From positions 1 through 43,603 of the forward strand of contig REDO01000043.1 of the NCBI GenBank assembly GCA_007693435.1: DNA of 43,603 nt, given 5' to 3'. This DNA is from Salinarimonadaceae bacterium. Its GTDB lineage: Bacteria; Pseudomonadota; Alphaproteobacteria; Rhizobiales; Beijerinckiaceae. Below the pieces are notes generated by a model. It saw only the letters and a list, made by a program, of their open reading frames with translations, did not search any database and was not told the origin of the DNA. Below, in pieces: positions 33,944 through 43,603 of the stretch. The position numbers were made by a program, and so were the translations under genes. Within the stretch, counting starts at the first letter, position 1. Every line of letters begins with the position of its first letter.

Positions 33944-36303
33944 GTCCGATGCGCCGCAAACTCCTGAGAGACCTCCTGCGTCTCTGGCCACAGGCTCTGG
34001 CGATCGCCCTCGTCATGGCGGCTGGTGTGGCGACCTTCGTGCTCGCAGTCGGCGCGCACGCCTCGCTGGAGCAGACCCGCTCGGCTTATTACGAACGCCA
34101 GCGCTTCGCCGACGTCTTCGCCCGCGTTGTGCGCGCGCCCGATTCGCTGGGGCCCGAGATCGCCGCCATCCCCGGCGTCGCGGCGGTCGAGACACGGATC
34201 GCTGCGCTCGCGCTGCTCGATCTGCCGGACATGATCGAGCCGGCGTCGGCGATGATGCTTTCGCTGCCCGATCACGGCGAGGCGCTTCTCAACGTCCCGG
34301 TCCTGCGGCAGGGGCGCGCGCCGACGCCCGGCAGCGATCGCGAGGCCATGGTGAGCGAACCCTTCGCCGCCGCCCACGGGTACGGTCTTGGCTCGACCTT
34401 CGAGGCCATTCTCGACGGTCGCAAGCGCGAACTCGCCATCGTCGGAATCGCCCTCTCGCCGGAATTCGTCTACACGGTCGGCCCGGGCGACCTGATGCCC
34501 GACGATCGCCGCTTCGGAATCGTCTGGATGTCGCGTCGGGCGCTCGCGGGCGCCTTCGACCTGCGCGGCGCCTTCTCGGAGGTCTCCGTGAGGCTGAGGC
34601 GCGGCGCCTCCGAGCCAGCCGTGATCGACCGGCTCGACGCCCTGCTCGAACCCTTTGGCGGCGAGGGGGCTTACGGGCGGGACGACCAAGCCTCCCACGC
34701 CTTCCTCGACGCCGAACTGATGCAATTGCGGGCGATGAGCCGCATCCTGCCGCCGATCTTTCTGCTCGTTTCGGCGCTCCTCGTGAACATGACGCTGGCG
34801 AGGCTCGTCACGCTGGAGCGCGAGCAGATCGGACTGTTGAAGGCGCTGGGCTATTCCGGTTTCGCCATCGGGAGCCACTATGTCGAGTTTGCGGGCCTGA
34901 TCGCCCTCGTAGGCGTCGCCATCGGAGCGCTCGCCGGGACGTGGCTCGGAATCGGGCTGACGACGCTCTACGGCGATTTCTTCCGCTTTCCGTTCCTACT
35001 TTTCCAGAAGGATCCGCAGACTTATCTCGCTGCTGCGGCGGTCACGCTCGTCGCAGCCGGCGTCGGCGCGGCGCGCGCGGCCGCGCAGGTGGCAGCGCTC
35101 GCTCCCGCCGTCGCCATGGTCCCGCCGGCGCCGGCGCGATACAAGACCGGACTGTTCGATCGCGCCGTCGCCCTTGCGCAGCTCTCGACGACGGCGGTCA
35201 TGGCTGCGCGCAGCCTCGTGCGGCGGCCGTTGCGCACCGCCGGCGCCGTTGTCGGGGCGGCGCTCTCGGTCGCAATCCTCGTCGGCTCGCTCTGGACCTT
35301 CGGATCCGTCGAATTCATGATCGACGTCACCTTCAACCGCGCCGAGCGGCAGGACGCGACCGTCACCTTCGTGCGCGAGCGGCCTGTGGCGGCGGCGCGC
35401 GAGATCGGGCGGCTGCCCGGCGTCATCGCCTTCGAGCCGTATCGCGCGATCCCCGTCAAGCTGCGCAACGGAACGCGCGAGCGCCGCGTGGCGATCATGG
35501 GCGTGGTCGAGGGCGCCGAACTCAGCCGCGTCCTCGACGAGCGCCTGGCGCCGATCGATCCGCCGGAGAACGGGCTGGCCGTATCGGCGGCGCTGGCGCG
35601 CGCGCTGGACCTGAGGCGCGGGGAGATGGTCGAGGTCGAACTACTCGGAGGTCGTCGCCACACGCAGGTCATGCCGGTGTCGGAAGTCATCGAGGGTTAT
35701 CTCGGCCTCACGGCCAACATGCGGCTGGAGGCGGCGAACGCGCTGATGGGGGAGGGCGCTCTCGTCAGCGGGGCGCATATCCTTCTCGATCCCGCGCATG
35801 ATGAGGCTTTCTTCGCGGCGGTGAAGGACATACCCGCCGCGCGGTTCGTCGCGCTCCAGCGCGTCGCGCTCCAGAAATTCCGCGACACGCTCGCTTCGAA
35901 CATCATCATCATGATCAGCGTCTACGTGGCGCTCGCGGTGATCATCGCCTTCGGGGTGATCTACAACTTCGCCCGCATCTCGCTGTCGGAGCAGGGGCGC
36001 GAATTGGCCAGCCTGCGCGTGCTTGGCTTCACGCCGGCGGAGACGTCGGGAATCCTGTTCGTCGAGATCGGCGTCGTCACCGCGCTGGCGCAGCCGCTCG
36101 GCTGGGCGCTCGGCTACGGCTTCGCGGCGATGCTGGCGCAGGGTTTCGAGAGCGAATTGTATCGTGTGCCCCTGATCGTGGGGCCCGAAGTCTACGCCTG
36201 GGCGAGTCTCGTCGCGATCGGCGCGACGCTCGTCTCGGCTCTGGTGGTGAGGCGGCGCATCGACAGGCTCGACCTGATCGCCGTCCTCAAGACCCGGGAG
36301 TGA
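33940..36303 (+). CDS. FtsX-like ABC permease
   Basis: A 787-residue permease with an N-terminal membrane helix (about 14-38), a large periplasmic domain, then three helices of a first FtsX unit (about 265-385), an extra helix and a second periplasmic part (about 430-640), and three helices of a second FtsX unit (about 650-770; [25 protein letters not shown] is the coupling segment). Two FtsX units in one chain are typical for DevC/MacB-like permeases. The GTG at 33940 overlaps the ATPase stop and has AGGAGG seven bases before it; the in-frame ATG at 33949 lacks that spacing. With the ATPase and the HlyD adaptor it should form an exporter. Confidence 0.9.
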   Translation: MSPMRRKLLRDLLRLWPQALAIALVMAAGVATFVLAVGAHASLEQTRSAYYERQRFADVFARVVRAPDSLGPEIAAIPGVAAVETRIAALALLDLPDMIEPASAMMLSLPDHGEALLNVPVLRQGRAPTPGSDREAMVSEPFAAAHGYGLGSTFEAILDGRKRELAIVGIALSPEFVYTVGPGDLMPDDRRFGIVWMSRRALAGAFDLRGAFSEVSVRLRRGASEPAVIDRLDALLEPFGGEGAYGRDDQASHAFLDAELMQLRAMSRILPPIFLLVSALLVNMTLARLVTLEREQIGLLKALGYSGFAIGSHYVEFAGLIALVGVAIGALAGTWLGIGLTTLYGDFFRFPFLLFQKDPQTYLAAAAVTLVAAGVGAARAAAQVAALAPAVAMVPPAPARYKTGLFDRAVALAQLSTTAVMAARSLVRRPLRTAGAVVGAALSVAILVGSLWTFGSVEFMIDVTFNRAERQDATVTFVRERPVAAAREIGRLPGVIAFEPYRAIPVKLRNGTRERRVAIMGVVEGAELSRVLDERLAPIDPPENGLAVSAALARALDLRRGEMVEVELLGGRRHTQVMPVSEVIEGYLGLTANMRLEAANALMGEGALVSGAHILLDPAHDEAFFAAVKDIPAARFVALQRVALQKFRDTLASNIIIMISVYVALAVIIAFGVIYNFARISLSEQGRELASLRVLGFTPAETSGILFVEIGVVTALAQPLGWALGYGFAAMLAQGFESELYRVPLIVGPEVYAWASLVAIGATLVSALVVRRRIDRLDLIAVLKTRE

Positions 36304-36307
36304 ACGG

Positions 36308-37522
36308 ATGCGGCGTCAGAATGTGAACCGCGCGCTTCTCGCGCTTCTCGTGCTCGGCGGGGCCGGCGCAATCTGGTGGGCTCTGCGGCCCCAGCCTATC
36401 GATGTCGACGTCGCCACGGTCGCGGCGGGTCCTTTCGAGGTGCTTGTCGAGGAGGACGGGGTGACCCGCATCCGCGACGTCTACACGGTCTCGGCGCCCG
36501 TCGCCGGGGCGTTGCAACGCCCTCCGCGCCGTGTCGGGGACGAGGTGCGCGCCAACGAAACGATCCTCGCCGTGATCGAACCCAGCGCGCCGGGTTTCCT
36601 CGACCTGCGCACCGAGCGCGTCAGCGAGGCGGCGCTGGAGGCTGCGCGCGCCGGCGTGAGGCTCGCGGAAGCCCAGCTTCGGCAGGCGGAGGCCGAGCGG
36701 GCGTTCGCCGAAGCGGATCTGGCGCGCGCCTTCGAGCTTTCGCGTCGTGAGGCGATCTCCAGCCGCGCGCTCGATCAGGCGCGCCTCGCGGCGCAGACGG
36801 CGGCGACCTCCGTGGCGAGCGCAGAGGCTACGCTGGAGGTGCGCCGCAGGGAGCTCGCCAGCGCCGAAGCGACGCTCATCCAGCCGGGCGCTGTGGCGCA
36901 GACGGGGGCGAGCTGCTGCATCAACGTGCTTTCTCCCGTCGATGGTCGTGTCCTGCGCGTCCATGTCGATAGCGAGCAGGTGGTGCAGGCCGGGACGTCG
37001 CTCATCGAGGTGGGCGATCCGCGCGATCTCGAGGTCGTCGTCGATCTCCTGTCGCGTGACGCGGTGCGAATCACGCCCGGAGCCGAAGCGCGCATCGAGG
37101 GGTGGGGCGGCGAGACGGCGCTGGCGGCCCGCGTCGCGCGCGTGGAGCCGACGGCGATCACCCGCGTTTCGGCGCTTGGCATCGAGGAGCAGCGTGTGCG
37201 GGCGGTGCTGGCCTTCGAGGGCGACCTCGCGGATGGCGGGAGGCTCGGACACAATTTCAGGGTGGTCGTGCGGATCGTGGCCTGGCGCGCCGACGATGTC
37301 GTGGCCGCGCCGGTCGGAGCCCTTTTTCGACAGGGGGACGAATGGGCTGTTTTCGTCGTGGAGGAGGGTCGGGCGGCGCTGCGGCCCATCCGGATCGGCG
37401 AAAGGAACAATCGATACGTGCGGGTCGTCGGCGGACTGTCCGCGGGCGAGCGCATCGTTTTGCATCCGGGAGACGCGATCATCGACGGCGCGGCCGTCGC
37501 GGAGCGCGAGGGCGCTCTGTGA
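36308..37522 (+). CDS. HlyD-family periplasmic adaptor of the ABC exporter
   Basis: A 404-residue membrane-fusion protein that would link the ABC permease to an outer-membrane channel. One N-terminal helix (about 8-25) is followed by a barrel/lipoyl half (PVAGALQRPPRRVGDEVRANE), a long coiled-coil hairpin rich in Ala, Glu and Arg (about 100-195), the second lipoyl half (VLSPVDGRVLRVHVDSEQVVQAG) and beta-barrel domains to the end. Two adjacent cysteines (SCCINV) in the second lipoyl half are unusual. GGAG precedes the ATG, and the gene lies four bases after the permease. No outer-membrane TolC partner is in the window. Confidence 0.9.
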   Translation: MRRQNVNRALLALLVLGGAGAIWWALRPQPIDVDVATVAAGPFEVLVEEDGVTRIRDVYTVSAPVAGALQRPPRRVGDEVRANETILAVIEPSAPGFLDLRTERVSEAALEAARAGVRLAEAQLRQAEAERAFAEADLARAFELSRREAISSRALDQARLAAQTAATSVASAEATLEVRRRELASAEATLIQPGAVAQTGASCCINVLSPVDGRVLRVHVDSEQVVQAGTSLIEVGDPRDLEVVVDLLSRDAVRITPGAEARIEGWGGETALAARVARVEPTAITRVSALGIEEQRVRAVLAFEGDLADGGRLGHNFRVVVRIVAWRADDVVAAPVGALFRQGDEWAVFVVEEGRAALRPIRIGERNNRYVRVVGGLSAGERIVLHPGDAIIDGAAVAEREGAL

Positions 37523-37819
37523 ATTTGGCTTGACTAATTCCTCGAGGGAGTGCGTGTCGATCTCGGAATGCGTGGGAATTCACGCTTGTTCAACCGCTGT
37601 TTCACGCGCCGGGTCGTCGGAACCTTGCTTGACAACAATTGGGGAAGGGTGTCTTGACTCGATGGTTCCATTCGGGGAATGAGGTGTCGAATTTTCGACA
37701 TGCTAAGAATCCATGCGGGGTATGCGGTCAACCTTTTTGAGCATGACGTAGCTGAATGCATCGGTTTAGGTCGATCGTCACTGCCGACGCCAAGAATAAT
37801 TTAAAGAAGCGAGTGAATT
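37523..37819. other. AT-rich intergenic region before the NYN gene
   Basis: No gene is seen. The region is richer in A and T than its neighbours, holds a short inverted repeat GTCGAA-TT-TTCGAC at 37686-37699, and a TTGACA near 37630 without a clear -10. It probably carries the promoter of the NYN-domain gene. Confidence 0.35.
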
Positions 37820-38461
37820 ATGCAAAATCGGGAAAAGATGGCTCTCTTTATCGATGGGGCCAATCTGTATGCGACGACCAGGGCGCTTGGGTTCGATATC
37901 GATTACAAAGTACTTCTCAAGGAATTTCAAGGGCGCGGAAATTTGTTGCGAGCATTCTATTATACGGCCCTCGTCGAAGATCAGGAATATTCGTCCATCC
38001 GCCCCTTGATCGACTGGCTGGACTATAACGGTTACCGTGTCGTGACCAAGCCCACGAAGGAATTCGTTGACTCCTCCGGTCGCCGCAAGGTGAAGGGCAA
38101 CATGGATATCGAGCTGACGATCGACGCGTTCGAGCTCGCCCCGTATGTCGACCACATCATACTTTTTTCCGGCGACGGAGACTTCAGGTCGCTCGTCGAG
38201 GCGTTGCAGCGTCGTGGCGTTCGCGTGACTGTCGTATCGACCATTTCGACGCAGCCGCCGATGGTCGCAGACGAATTGCGCCGCCAGGCGGATGAATTCA
38301 TCGACATCGCCTCGCTGGAAAAGCGCATCGGACGTGATCCGTCGGATCGCGCCTCGCGCCCGCAATTCGACGGTGATCGAAGCCCGCGTCCCGGGCCGGC
38401 GCTTGAGCGCCGCTACGGCATCCGGCAGGGCGCGGCGGGCGAAGACGAAATCGACGAGTGA
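37820..38461 (+). CDS. NYN-domain protein (LabA/DUF88-like putative RNase)
   Basis: A 213-residue cytoplasmic protein with a PIN-like NYN domain in its first 170 residues. The acidic metal-site residues are in place: Asp12 in FIDGANLY, Asp96 in KGNMDIELTIDA, Asp119 and Asp121 in SGDGDFRSLVEAL. NYN proteins are predicted RNA nucleases. The C-terminal 45 residues are charged and probably flexible. The ATG at 37820 is used, since relatives keep a few residues before the ALFIDG strand; an ATG at 37838 is the alternative. It converges on smpB, and an NYN gene near dapA-smpB is a frequent layout in Hyphomicrobiales, hinting at RNA quality control (inference). Confidence 0.85.
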   Translation: MQNREKMALFIDGANLYATTRALGFDIDYKVLLKEFQGRGNLLRAFYYTALVEDQEYSSIRPLIDWLDYNGYRVVTKPTKEFVDSSGRRKVKGNMDIELTIDAFELAPYVDHIILFSGDGDFRSLVEALQRRGVRVTVVSTISTQPPMVADELRRQADEFIDIASLEKRIGRDPSDRASRPQFDGDRSPRPGPALERRYGIRQGAAGEDEIDE

Positions 38462-38482
38462 GATAGGCGAGGCCGCCCGCCC

Positions 38483-38956
38483 TCAGCCCTTTTCGCGCAT
38501 GATCCGCGCCTTGTCGCGGTTCCAGGTGCGCTGTTTGTCGGCCTCGCGCTTGTCGTGCAGTTTCTTGCCCCGTCCGAGTCCGAGCTCGACCTTCGCGCGG
38601 CCCCGCTCGTTGAAATAGATCTTGAGCGGCACGACGGTGAACCCCTCGCGCTGCGTCGCGCCGATCAGCTTGTCGATCTCGCGGCGATGCATGATCAGCT
38701 TGCGCGGCCGCTTGGGCTCGTGGTTGAAGCGGTTCGCCTGAAGGTATTCCGGGATATAGGAATTGAAGAGAAAGAGCTCCTCGCCCGACGGGCCGGCGTA
38801 GGATTCGCCGATCGTTGCCTTGCCCGTGCGTAGGCTCTTCACCTCCGTGCCGGTCAGCGCGATGCCGGCCTCGTAGGTGTCCACGATCTCGTAATGGAAC
38901 CGGGCCTTGCGGTTGTCCGCCACGACCCGATGGGCGTTGGTGCTTCCCTTTGCCAT
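38483..38956 (-). CDS. smpB: SsrA-binding protein SmpB
   Basis: A 157-residue RNA-binding protein that delivers tmRNA to stalled ribosomes in trans-translation. The fold is visible: [29 protein letters not shown] at the start, [42 protein letters not shown], and the basic C-terminal tail [26 protein letters not shown] that mimics mRNA in the decoding centre (quoted in parts). It follows dapA by five bases, so the two are one operon. No tmRNA gene is in the window. Confidence 0.96.
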   Translation of the reverse strand: MAKGSTNAHRVVADNRKARFHYEIVDTYEAGIALTGTEVKSLRTGKATIGESYAGPSGEELFLFNSYIPEYLQANRFNHEPKRPRKLIMHRREIDKLIGATQREGFTVVPLKIYFNERGRAKVELGLGRGKKLHDKREADKQRTWNRDKARIMREKG

Positions 38957-38961
38957 GATCC

Positions 38962-39855
38962 TCAGCCGAGATTGATCCCGGCATGCGCCAGCGCGGCGCG
39001 CACCGCCTGTTTCGTCGCCTCGGACACTGGCACCATCGGCAGGCGGACCTCGTCGCTCATCCGGCCCTGCGCCGCCAGCGCATACTTCACCGGCGACGGG
39101 TTGGTCTCGACGAAGAGCGCCGTGTGCAGCGGCATAAGCCGGTCCTGGAGGGCGAGCGCCGTCGCGAAATCGCCCGCCAGACACGCCCTCTGGAAGTCGG
39201 CGCAAATGCGCGGCGCGGCGTTCGCCGTCACCGAGATGCAGCCGTGCCCGCCATGCGCCATGAAGCCGAGCGCGGTGGCGTCCTCGCCGGAAAGCTGGAT
39301 GAAGTCCGGCCCCATCGCCTGGCGCTGCTGGCTCGCGCGCGCCATGTTGGCGGTCGCGTCCTTGACGCCGGCGATGTTCTTCAACTCGTAGAGACGCGCC
39401 ATCGTCTCGACCGACATGTCGATCACCGAGCGGCCGGGGATGTTGTAGATGATGATCGGCACGCCGATCGCTTCGTTGATCGCCTTGAAATGCGCGTAGA
39501 GGCCGTCCTGGGTCGGCTTGTTGTAATAGGGCGTGACGACGAGCACCGCGTCCGCGCCGACCTTCTCGGCGTGGCGGGCGAAGTCGATCGCCTCGCTCGT
39601 CGAATTCGAGCCGGCCCCCGCGATCACGGGGACGCGTCCCTTCGCCTCGGCGACCACGATCTCGACGACGCTCTTGTGCTCGTCATGGCTGAGCGTCGGG
39701 CTCTCGCCGGTCGTGCCGACCGGGACGAGACCGCTGGAGCCGTTCTCGATCTGCCAGTCCACCAGCGCGCGCAACGCGTCCTCGTCGAGCGCGCCGTCGC
39801 GGAACGGCGTGACGAGCGCAGGGATCGAGCCCGAAAAACGGGGAGCGGTGGTCAT
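38962..39855 (-). CDS. dapA: 4-hydroxy-tetrahydrodipicolinate synthase
   Basis: A 297-residue class I aldolase that condenses pyruvate with aspartate semialdehyde, the first step of the diaminopimelate/lysine branch. Schiff-base Lys165 in [10 protein letters not shown], Tyr137 in YNIPGRS, GTTGES at 47-52, and the allosteric-region segment [13 protein letters not shown] near the end. It is the housekeeping enzyme, in contrast to the divergent relative at 20695-21582. AGGAGG precedes the ATG at 39855; the longer open frame upstream is not used. Operon with smpB. It is divergent from the lytic transglycosylase gene. Confidence 0.96.
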   Translation of the reverse strand: MTTAPRFSGSIPALVTPFRDGALDEDALRALVDWQIENGSSGLVPVGTTGESPTLSHDEHKSVVEIVVAEAKGRVPVIAGAGSNSTSEAIDFARHAEKVGADAVLVVTPYYNKPTQDGLYAHFKAINEAIGVPIIIYNIPGRSVIDMSVETMARLYELKNIAGVKDATANMARASQQRQAMGPDFIQLSGEDATALGFMAHGGHGCISVTANAAPRICADFQRACLAGDFATALALQDRLMPLHTALFVETNPSPVKYALAAQGRMSDEVRLPMVPVSEATKQAVRAALAHAGINLG

Positions 39856-40095
39856 CTGCGGCCTCCTGGACCGGTCACGGCTAATCTTCGTTGCGCGGCC
39901 AGCGGCTCTTGGCGGCGGACGCGTTCGTTCCCTCACATAGCCCTTGGCGCGGTCCGGCGCAAACCCCATCATCGCGACGCGGTGCGGCGTCGCGGAAGAC
40001 CGATTCGCCATATTTCGACCGTCGGACCGCACTAGCTCTGCGCAATGGGACGCTCTCGCCGGTCGGGAGCCGCCACCGGAGAAGACGACGCGAAG

Positions 40096-42162
40096 ATGAT
40101 GGAGGGCAAAGGCGCGCTGCGCGGCGGAATCGCGCATGGAAGACGCGAGCACGTCGTCGCTTTCGTCGGCGCGCTCGCGCTCGCGCTTGTCGTGGCCGCG
40201 CCCATTGCGCGCGGTGAAGTGATCTACGGGCCGCCCAGCTTCGAGGACGTCCATCCCGGCGTCGACCGCGCGGCGTTCACCGAGGCGTTGGCCCGCTATC
40301 GCGCCGGCGCGATGGCCGAAGGCGACGCGGCGCGCGAAGGCGTGAACGACGAAGCTGCGCGCATTCTGCTCGAATGGACCGGACTTCGCGCCGGCGGGGC
40401 GGCCGCCTTCGGCCGCGTTGCGTCGTTCATGCGCGACTACCCCGACTGGCCGGGACGATCGCTCCTGCGGCTGCGCGCCGAGCAGGCGCTCGTCCGCGAG
40501 GCCGGCATTCCCGACGCCACCATCCTCGCATTCTTCGCCGCCGAGAAGCCGCGCAAGGGCGCCGGCGCGCTTGCGCTCGCCGGCGCCCTTGCGCGCGAGG
40601 GCAATGAGGCGGCTGCGCGCGATCTCACGCGCGACCTATGGCTTAACGGCTCGCTTTCCGAAACGCTTGAGGCGCGCGTTCTCGCCGCCTATCCGGGCCT
40701 TCTAAGCAGCGCCGACCATCGCCGGCGCATGGAGCGTCTCGCGTTCGAACAGGACTGGGCGGGCGCGCGCCGTGCGGCGCAGCTGGCGGGCGAGGGCTAC
40801 GAGACGCTCGTCGCCGCCCGCCGCGCGCTCGGCGGACCTCCGGCCGGGCTGCAACGGGCGCTCGACGCCGTGCCGGAGCGGTTGCGTTCCGATTCCTCTT
40901 ATCTCTACACGCTGGCGCGCCGCGCGCGCCTTGCGAATGAAACACTGGAGGCGGCCGCGATCATCCGGCGCGCCCCCCGCGCGCTCTCGATCATCGCCGA
41001 CGGTGACGCGTGGTGGACGGAGCGCCGCATCGTCGCGCGCAATGTTCTCGAACTCGGCGACGCGGAACTCGCCTACGAGCTCGTTTCCGGCCATGCGGCG
41101 CAATCGCCGGCGGAGGTCATCGACGCGGAATTCCACGCCGGCTGGATCGCCCTGCGCGATCTCGGCGATCCGGAGAAGGCGCTCGCCCATTTCGAGCGCG
41201 CCGGCGCGCCGGCGACGACGCCGATCTCGCTCTCGCGCGCGGCCTTCTGGCGCGCGCGGGCGCACGAAGCCGCCGGGCGCGAGGCGGAGGCGCTCGCGGC
41301 CTTCGAGGAGGCCGGCGCCCACGCGACGACCTATTACGGCCAACTCGCGCTGCAGCGGCTCGGCCGCGAGATCGCCCTGCGCCCGCTCCCCGAAGCCGGC
41401 CCTGATTTGATCGCCCGTCGCGACGCCGCCCCGCTCGGCCGTGCGATCAGGCTCCTGCACCATGCAGGCGCGGGCGATCTCGCGATCGCGCTCCTGGGCG
41501 ATCTCGGGCGCACGAACGACGATGCGGCCCTCATCCGCGCCTATGGCGATCTCGCGGAGGAGCTCGGCGATGCGCGCGGCGCGCTCGCGCTCGCACGCTC
41601 GGCGCTGTTGCGCGGCCTGCCGCTTGACGCCCAGGCCTATCCACTCGGCGCAGTGCCCGATTATCCCGCCCTCGGGTCGGGGGTGGAGCGAGCGCTCGTC
41701 TACGCCATCGCCCGGCAGGAGAGCGCCTTCGACCCCAACGCCGTCTCGCCCGCCGGCGCGCGGGGCCTGATGCAGTTCATGCCGGCCACCGCCCGGCGCA
41801 CGGCGGAACGGCACGGGGTGCCCTATGCGGAAAGCCGGTTGCTCGGCGATCCGCTCTATTCCGCGAAGCTCGGGGCGGCGCATCTGGGCGATCTCATGGA
41901 CGATTGGGGCGGTTCCGCCGCGCTCGCCTTCGCCGCCTACAACGCCGGCCCAGGTCACGTGAGGCGCTGGATCGAGCGGTTCGGCGATCCGCGCTCGGAC
42001 GAGGTCGACATGATCGACTGGGTCGAGAAAATCCCGTTCCCCGAGACGCGCTCCTACGTGCAGCGGGTGATGGAGAATCTCGTCGTCTACCGCCACAGGC
42101 TGGGCGCGGGCGCGAACCTCGCCATCGAGGCCGATCTGCGCGGCGGGCGGATCCTGCGCTGA
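40096..42162 (+). CDS. Soluble lytic murein transglycosylase (Slt70-like)
   Basis: A periplasmic enzyme of about 688 aa that cleaves the MurNAc-GlcNAc bond with formation of 1,6-anhydro ends. An N-terminal signal peptide (hydrophobic [19 protein letters not shown]) is followed by a long alpha-helical superhelix of about 450 residues (Slt70 U-domain type), then the SLT catalytic domain: the catalytic Glu542 in [22 protein letters not shown], and [12 protein letters not shown]. Starts at 40045, 40096 and 40099 are all in frame; 40096 is used because GGAGAAG lies upstream and the signal peptide is more normal. It is divergent from dapA and ends four bases before the convergent rlmJ stop. Confidence 0.92.
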   Translation: MMEGKGALRGGIAHGRREHVVAFVGALALALVVAAPIARGEVIYGPPSFEDVHPGVDRAAFTEALARYRAGAMAEGDAAREGVNDEAARILLEWTGLRAGGAAAFGRVASFMRDYPDWPGRSLLRLRAEQALVREAGIPDATILAFFAAEKPRKGAGALALAGALAREGNEAAARDLTRDLWLNGSLSETLEARVLAAYPGLLSSADHRRRMERLAFEQDWAGARRAAQLAGEGYETLVAARRALGGPPAGLQRALDAVPERLRSDSSYLYTLARRARLANETLEAAAIIRRAPRALSIIADGDAWWTERRIVARNVLELGDAELAYELVSGHAAQSPAEVIDAEFHAGWIALRDLGDPEKALAHFERAGAPATTPISLSRAAFWRARAHEAAGREAEALAAFEEAGAHATTYYGQLALQRLGREIALRPLPEAGPDLIARRDAAPLGRAIRLLHHAGAGDLAIALLGDLGRTNDDAALIRAYGDLAEELGDARGALALARSALLRGLPLDAQAYPLGAVPDYPALGSGVERALVYAIARQESAFDPNAVSPAGARGLMQFMPATARRTAERHGVPYAESRLLGDPLYSAKLGAAHLGDLMDDWGGSAALAFAAYNAGPGHVRRWIERFGDPRSDEVDMIDWVEKIPFPETRSYVQRVMENLVVYRHRLGAGANLAIEADLRGGRILR

Positions 42163-42166
42163 GCGA

Positions 42167-43012
42167 TCAGGCTGGCGCGCCGATCGCATCGCAGCGATAG
42201 CCGGCGTAATCGCCCTGCGCCAGACGCTCCGCGAGAGCCGGCAGCACGGCCTCCATCTCCTCGCGCAAGGTCCAGGGCGGGTTGACGACGATCAGTCCCG
42301 AGCCGACGAGGCGTCCGGAGCCGTCGGGCCGCGCGATCGTCGTCTCTATGCGCAAGGCCGGGCGCGGCAGGTCGCCGAGCGGCGCGAAGGCGCGCTCGAT
42401 CGCGCGCGCGTCCTTGATCGGATACCAGGTTGCGTAAATCCCCGTCGGCCATTTGGCGACGGCGGCCCTGAGTTCGGCCACGACCCGTTCGAGTTCGTCG
42501 GGAACCTCATAGGGCGGATCGATCAGGACGAGCCCGCGCTTCTCCCTCGGCGGGATCATCGCGCGCAAGGCCTGCCATGCGTCGAGCCGCAGCGCCTTCA
42601 GATTGGCGACCTCGTTGTAGCGCTCGGCGAGAACGGCGTAGTCGTCCGGATGCAGCTCCACGAAAACGCCCCGGTCGATCGGGCGCAGCATCTCGCGAAG
42701 GATCGCGGGAGAGCCGGGATAGGCCATATCCCCGTGGCGTTCCCGAACCTCCGCCAGCACCGCGCGATAGGCCGCCAGCACGGCCTCGGCTTCCGGCGCG
42801 AAGGGCGCGTCGAGCCGCGCGATCCCGTCGCGCCACTCGCCCGTGCGGGCGGCCTCGCTTGCGCAAAGATCGTAAAGGCCGATCCCGGCATGGGTGTCGA
42901 TCGCGCGAAACGGCGTCTCCTTGCGCAGAAGATGCGCGACGATGCGCGTCAACACGAGATGCTTCATCACGTCGGCGAAGTTGCCGGCGTGGAAGGCGTG
43001 GCGGTAATTCAT
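42167..43012 (-). CDS. rlmJ: 23S rRNA (adenine(2030)-N6)-methyltransferase
   Basis: A 281-residue S-adenosylmethionine enzyme that methylates A2030 in 23S rRNA. It starts with the family's MNYRHAFHAGNFADVMKH, has the SAM-site segment AIDTHAGIGLYDL, and the catalytic DPPY at residues 165-168 (LIDPPYE). The C-terminal part includes LVGSGLIVVNPPW. Its start is ten bases after the stop of the small secreted-protein gene, so the two may share a transcript. The family match along the whole length is strong. Confidence 0.95.
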   Translation of the reverse strand: MNYRHAFHAGNFADVMKHLVLTRIVAHLLRKETPFRAIDTHAGIGLYDLCASEAARTGEWRDGIARLDAPFAPEAEAVLAAYRAVLAEVRERHGDMAYPGSPAILREMLRPIDRGVFVELHPDDYAVLAERYNEVANLKALRLDAWQALRAMIPPREKRGLVLIDPPYEVPDELERVVAELRAAVAKWPTGIYATWYPIKDARAIERAFAPLGDLPRPALRIETTIARPDGSGRLVGSGLIVVNPPWTLREEMEAVLPALAERLAQGDYAGYRCDAIGAPA

Positions 43013-43022
43013 CTTGCCTCGC

Positions 43023-43478
43023 TCAGGGCCGCTTCATCCGGCAATCGGGCGCGGCGTGCAGGTGTCGCTCGACGCCCGAGACGCAATATTGGACGCCCCA
43101 GCCGAGCCCGATCGGGCCCATCCCGTCGAGGATCACGTAATCGACGCGCCTGCGCTGGGTTCGGCCGTGGCCGTCCAGATGGGCCGACGCCGTGCAGAAG
43201 CGGCGCGGAATATAAGACGCGCCCCAGGGCCGCAAGGCGACCTCGCGGATCTTCTCGTAGCCCGAAATGTGCAACGGAGACTTCCAGAAACCGCCCTCGC
43301 GACGCGTGAAGCGCGCTGCGATCTCGGCGAGCACCCGCGCATCGTCGCAGGCCGGAACGGCGCCGCGCCAGCCGATCTCGCGCTGTTCCGCAGGCGGGGC
43401 GAGGCGACTTTGCGCCGAAGCGGCGAGCGGCGCCGCGCATGCCGCAGCGACGGCGAGGACGAGCATTCGGCGTCGCAT
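43023..43478 (-). CDS. Conserved small secreted protein, unknown function
   Basis: A 151-residue exported protein. The signal peptide is about residues 1-23 (MLVLAVAAACAAPLAASA, then QS). The mature part has four cysteines (Cys44, Cys95, Cys132, Cys146) and an ending, YCVSGVERHLHAAPDCRM, of a kind I recall from many short alphaproteobacterial periplasmic proteins of unknown role. A tryptophan-rich middle (GFWKSPLHISGYEKIRE) may bind a ligand. The ATG at 43478 is preceded by GGAAGG and begins the signal peptide; an ATG at 43499 is possible. It lies ahead of rlmJ on the same strand. Confidence 0.8.
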   Translation of the reverse strand: MRRRMLVLAVAAACAAPLAASAQSRLAPPAEQREIGWRGAVPACDDARVLAEIAARFTRREGGFWKSPLHISGYEKIREVALRPWGASYIPRRFCTASAHLDGHGRTQRRRVDYVILDGMGPIGLGWGVQYCVSGVERHLHAAPDCRMKRP

Positions 43479-43603
43479 CGCGACTTCCTTCCTCGGCAAG
43501 GGACCGCGTGACCATCCGTCAGCGCTGCGCCGCCGTCAAGAAAGGAGCGCGCGCCCGGGGTCCCTCGCAGCAAGGCGCGCCGCCGATATCGGCGACACGC
43601 CGC

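Noticed and set aside
38962-40254. Longer dapA frame starting at 40254
   Set aside because: The extra N-terminus has no family sequence, and the ATG at 39855 has a strong AGGAGG and fits the usual DapA length.
20566-43603. CRISPR arrays, intact insertion sequences and phage genes
   Set aside because: No regularly spaced repeats, no intact transposase and no phage structural genes were seen anywhere in the window.

Overview
The window looks like a chromosomal segment of a GC-rich alphaproteobacterium, most likely of the order Hyphomicrobiales (Rhizobiales). The grounds are the high GC content, the dapA-smpB pair next to a NYN-domain gene, a membrane-anchored CycM-type cytochrome c, the alpha-2-macroglobulin/PBP1C pair and many alphaproteobacteria-like secreted proteins. 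I cannot place it to genus from sequence alone.

Layout. 1-7.9 kb: two large GGDEF-EAL cyclic-di-GMP proteins in tandem, one membrane-bound with CHASE, one cytoplasmic with GAF and three PAS domains. 8.0-9.7 kb: a gamma-glutamyltransferase-like protein. 9.7-17.0 kb (minus): penicillin-binding protein 1C and a thioester alpha-2-macroglobulin, a periplasmic protease trap coupled to cell-wall repair; divergent from it is a secreted peptidoglycan-binding protein with a trypsin-like domain that has lost its catalytic His and Ser. 18.5-20.6 kb: a UPF0126/TRIC-type membrane protein, then an AraC regulator divergent from a peroxiredoxin-like gene.

20.7-27.4 kb (minus) is an accessory catabolic island: a DapA-family lyase, two cupins, a GntR/FCD regulator, two HpcH/HpaI class II aldolases and an octopine/nopaline-dehydrogenase-family enzyme. 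Three decayed genes lie in its gaps and are not covered by intact reading frames: a zinc alcohol dehydrogenase, an oligopeptide/dipeptide ABC transporter ATPase, and a recombinase-associated protein at the right edge. Together they suggest an imported, partly eroded pathway for an opine-like or hydroxy-keto-acid substrate.

27.5-31 kb: a CPA2/Kef-type antiporter, tRNA-Gln(TTG), tRNA-Pro(CGG), and a small secreted four-cysteine protein. A degenerate second copy of the tRNA-Pro sequence lies 1.2 kb downstream, so the small gene sits between two tRNA-Pro-like sequences. 31.2-33 kb: asd and a membrane cytochrome c, converging on a strong bidirectional terminator. 33.2-37.5 kb: a three-gene ABC exporter operon (ATPase, FtsX-like permease, HlyD-like adaptor). 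37.8-43.5 kb: NYN-domain protein, smpB and dapA (minus), a soluble lytic transglycosylase, rlmJ and a small secreted protein (minus).

Cell-wall themes recur (PBP1C, A2M, peptidoglycan-binding pseudoprotease, lytic transglycosylase, and asd plus dapA for diaminopimelate). All readings are by eye; no database search was run.
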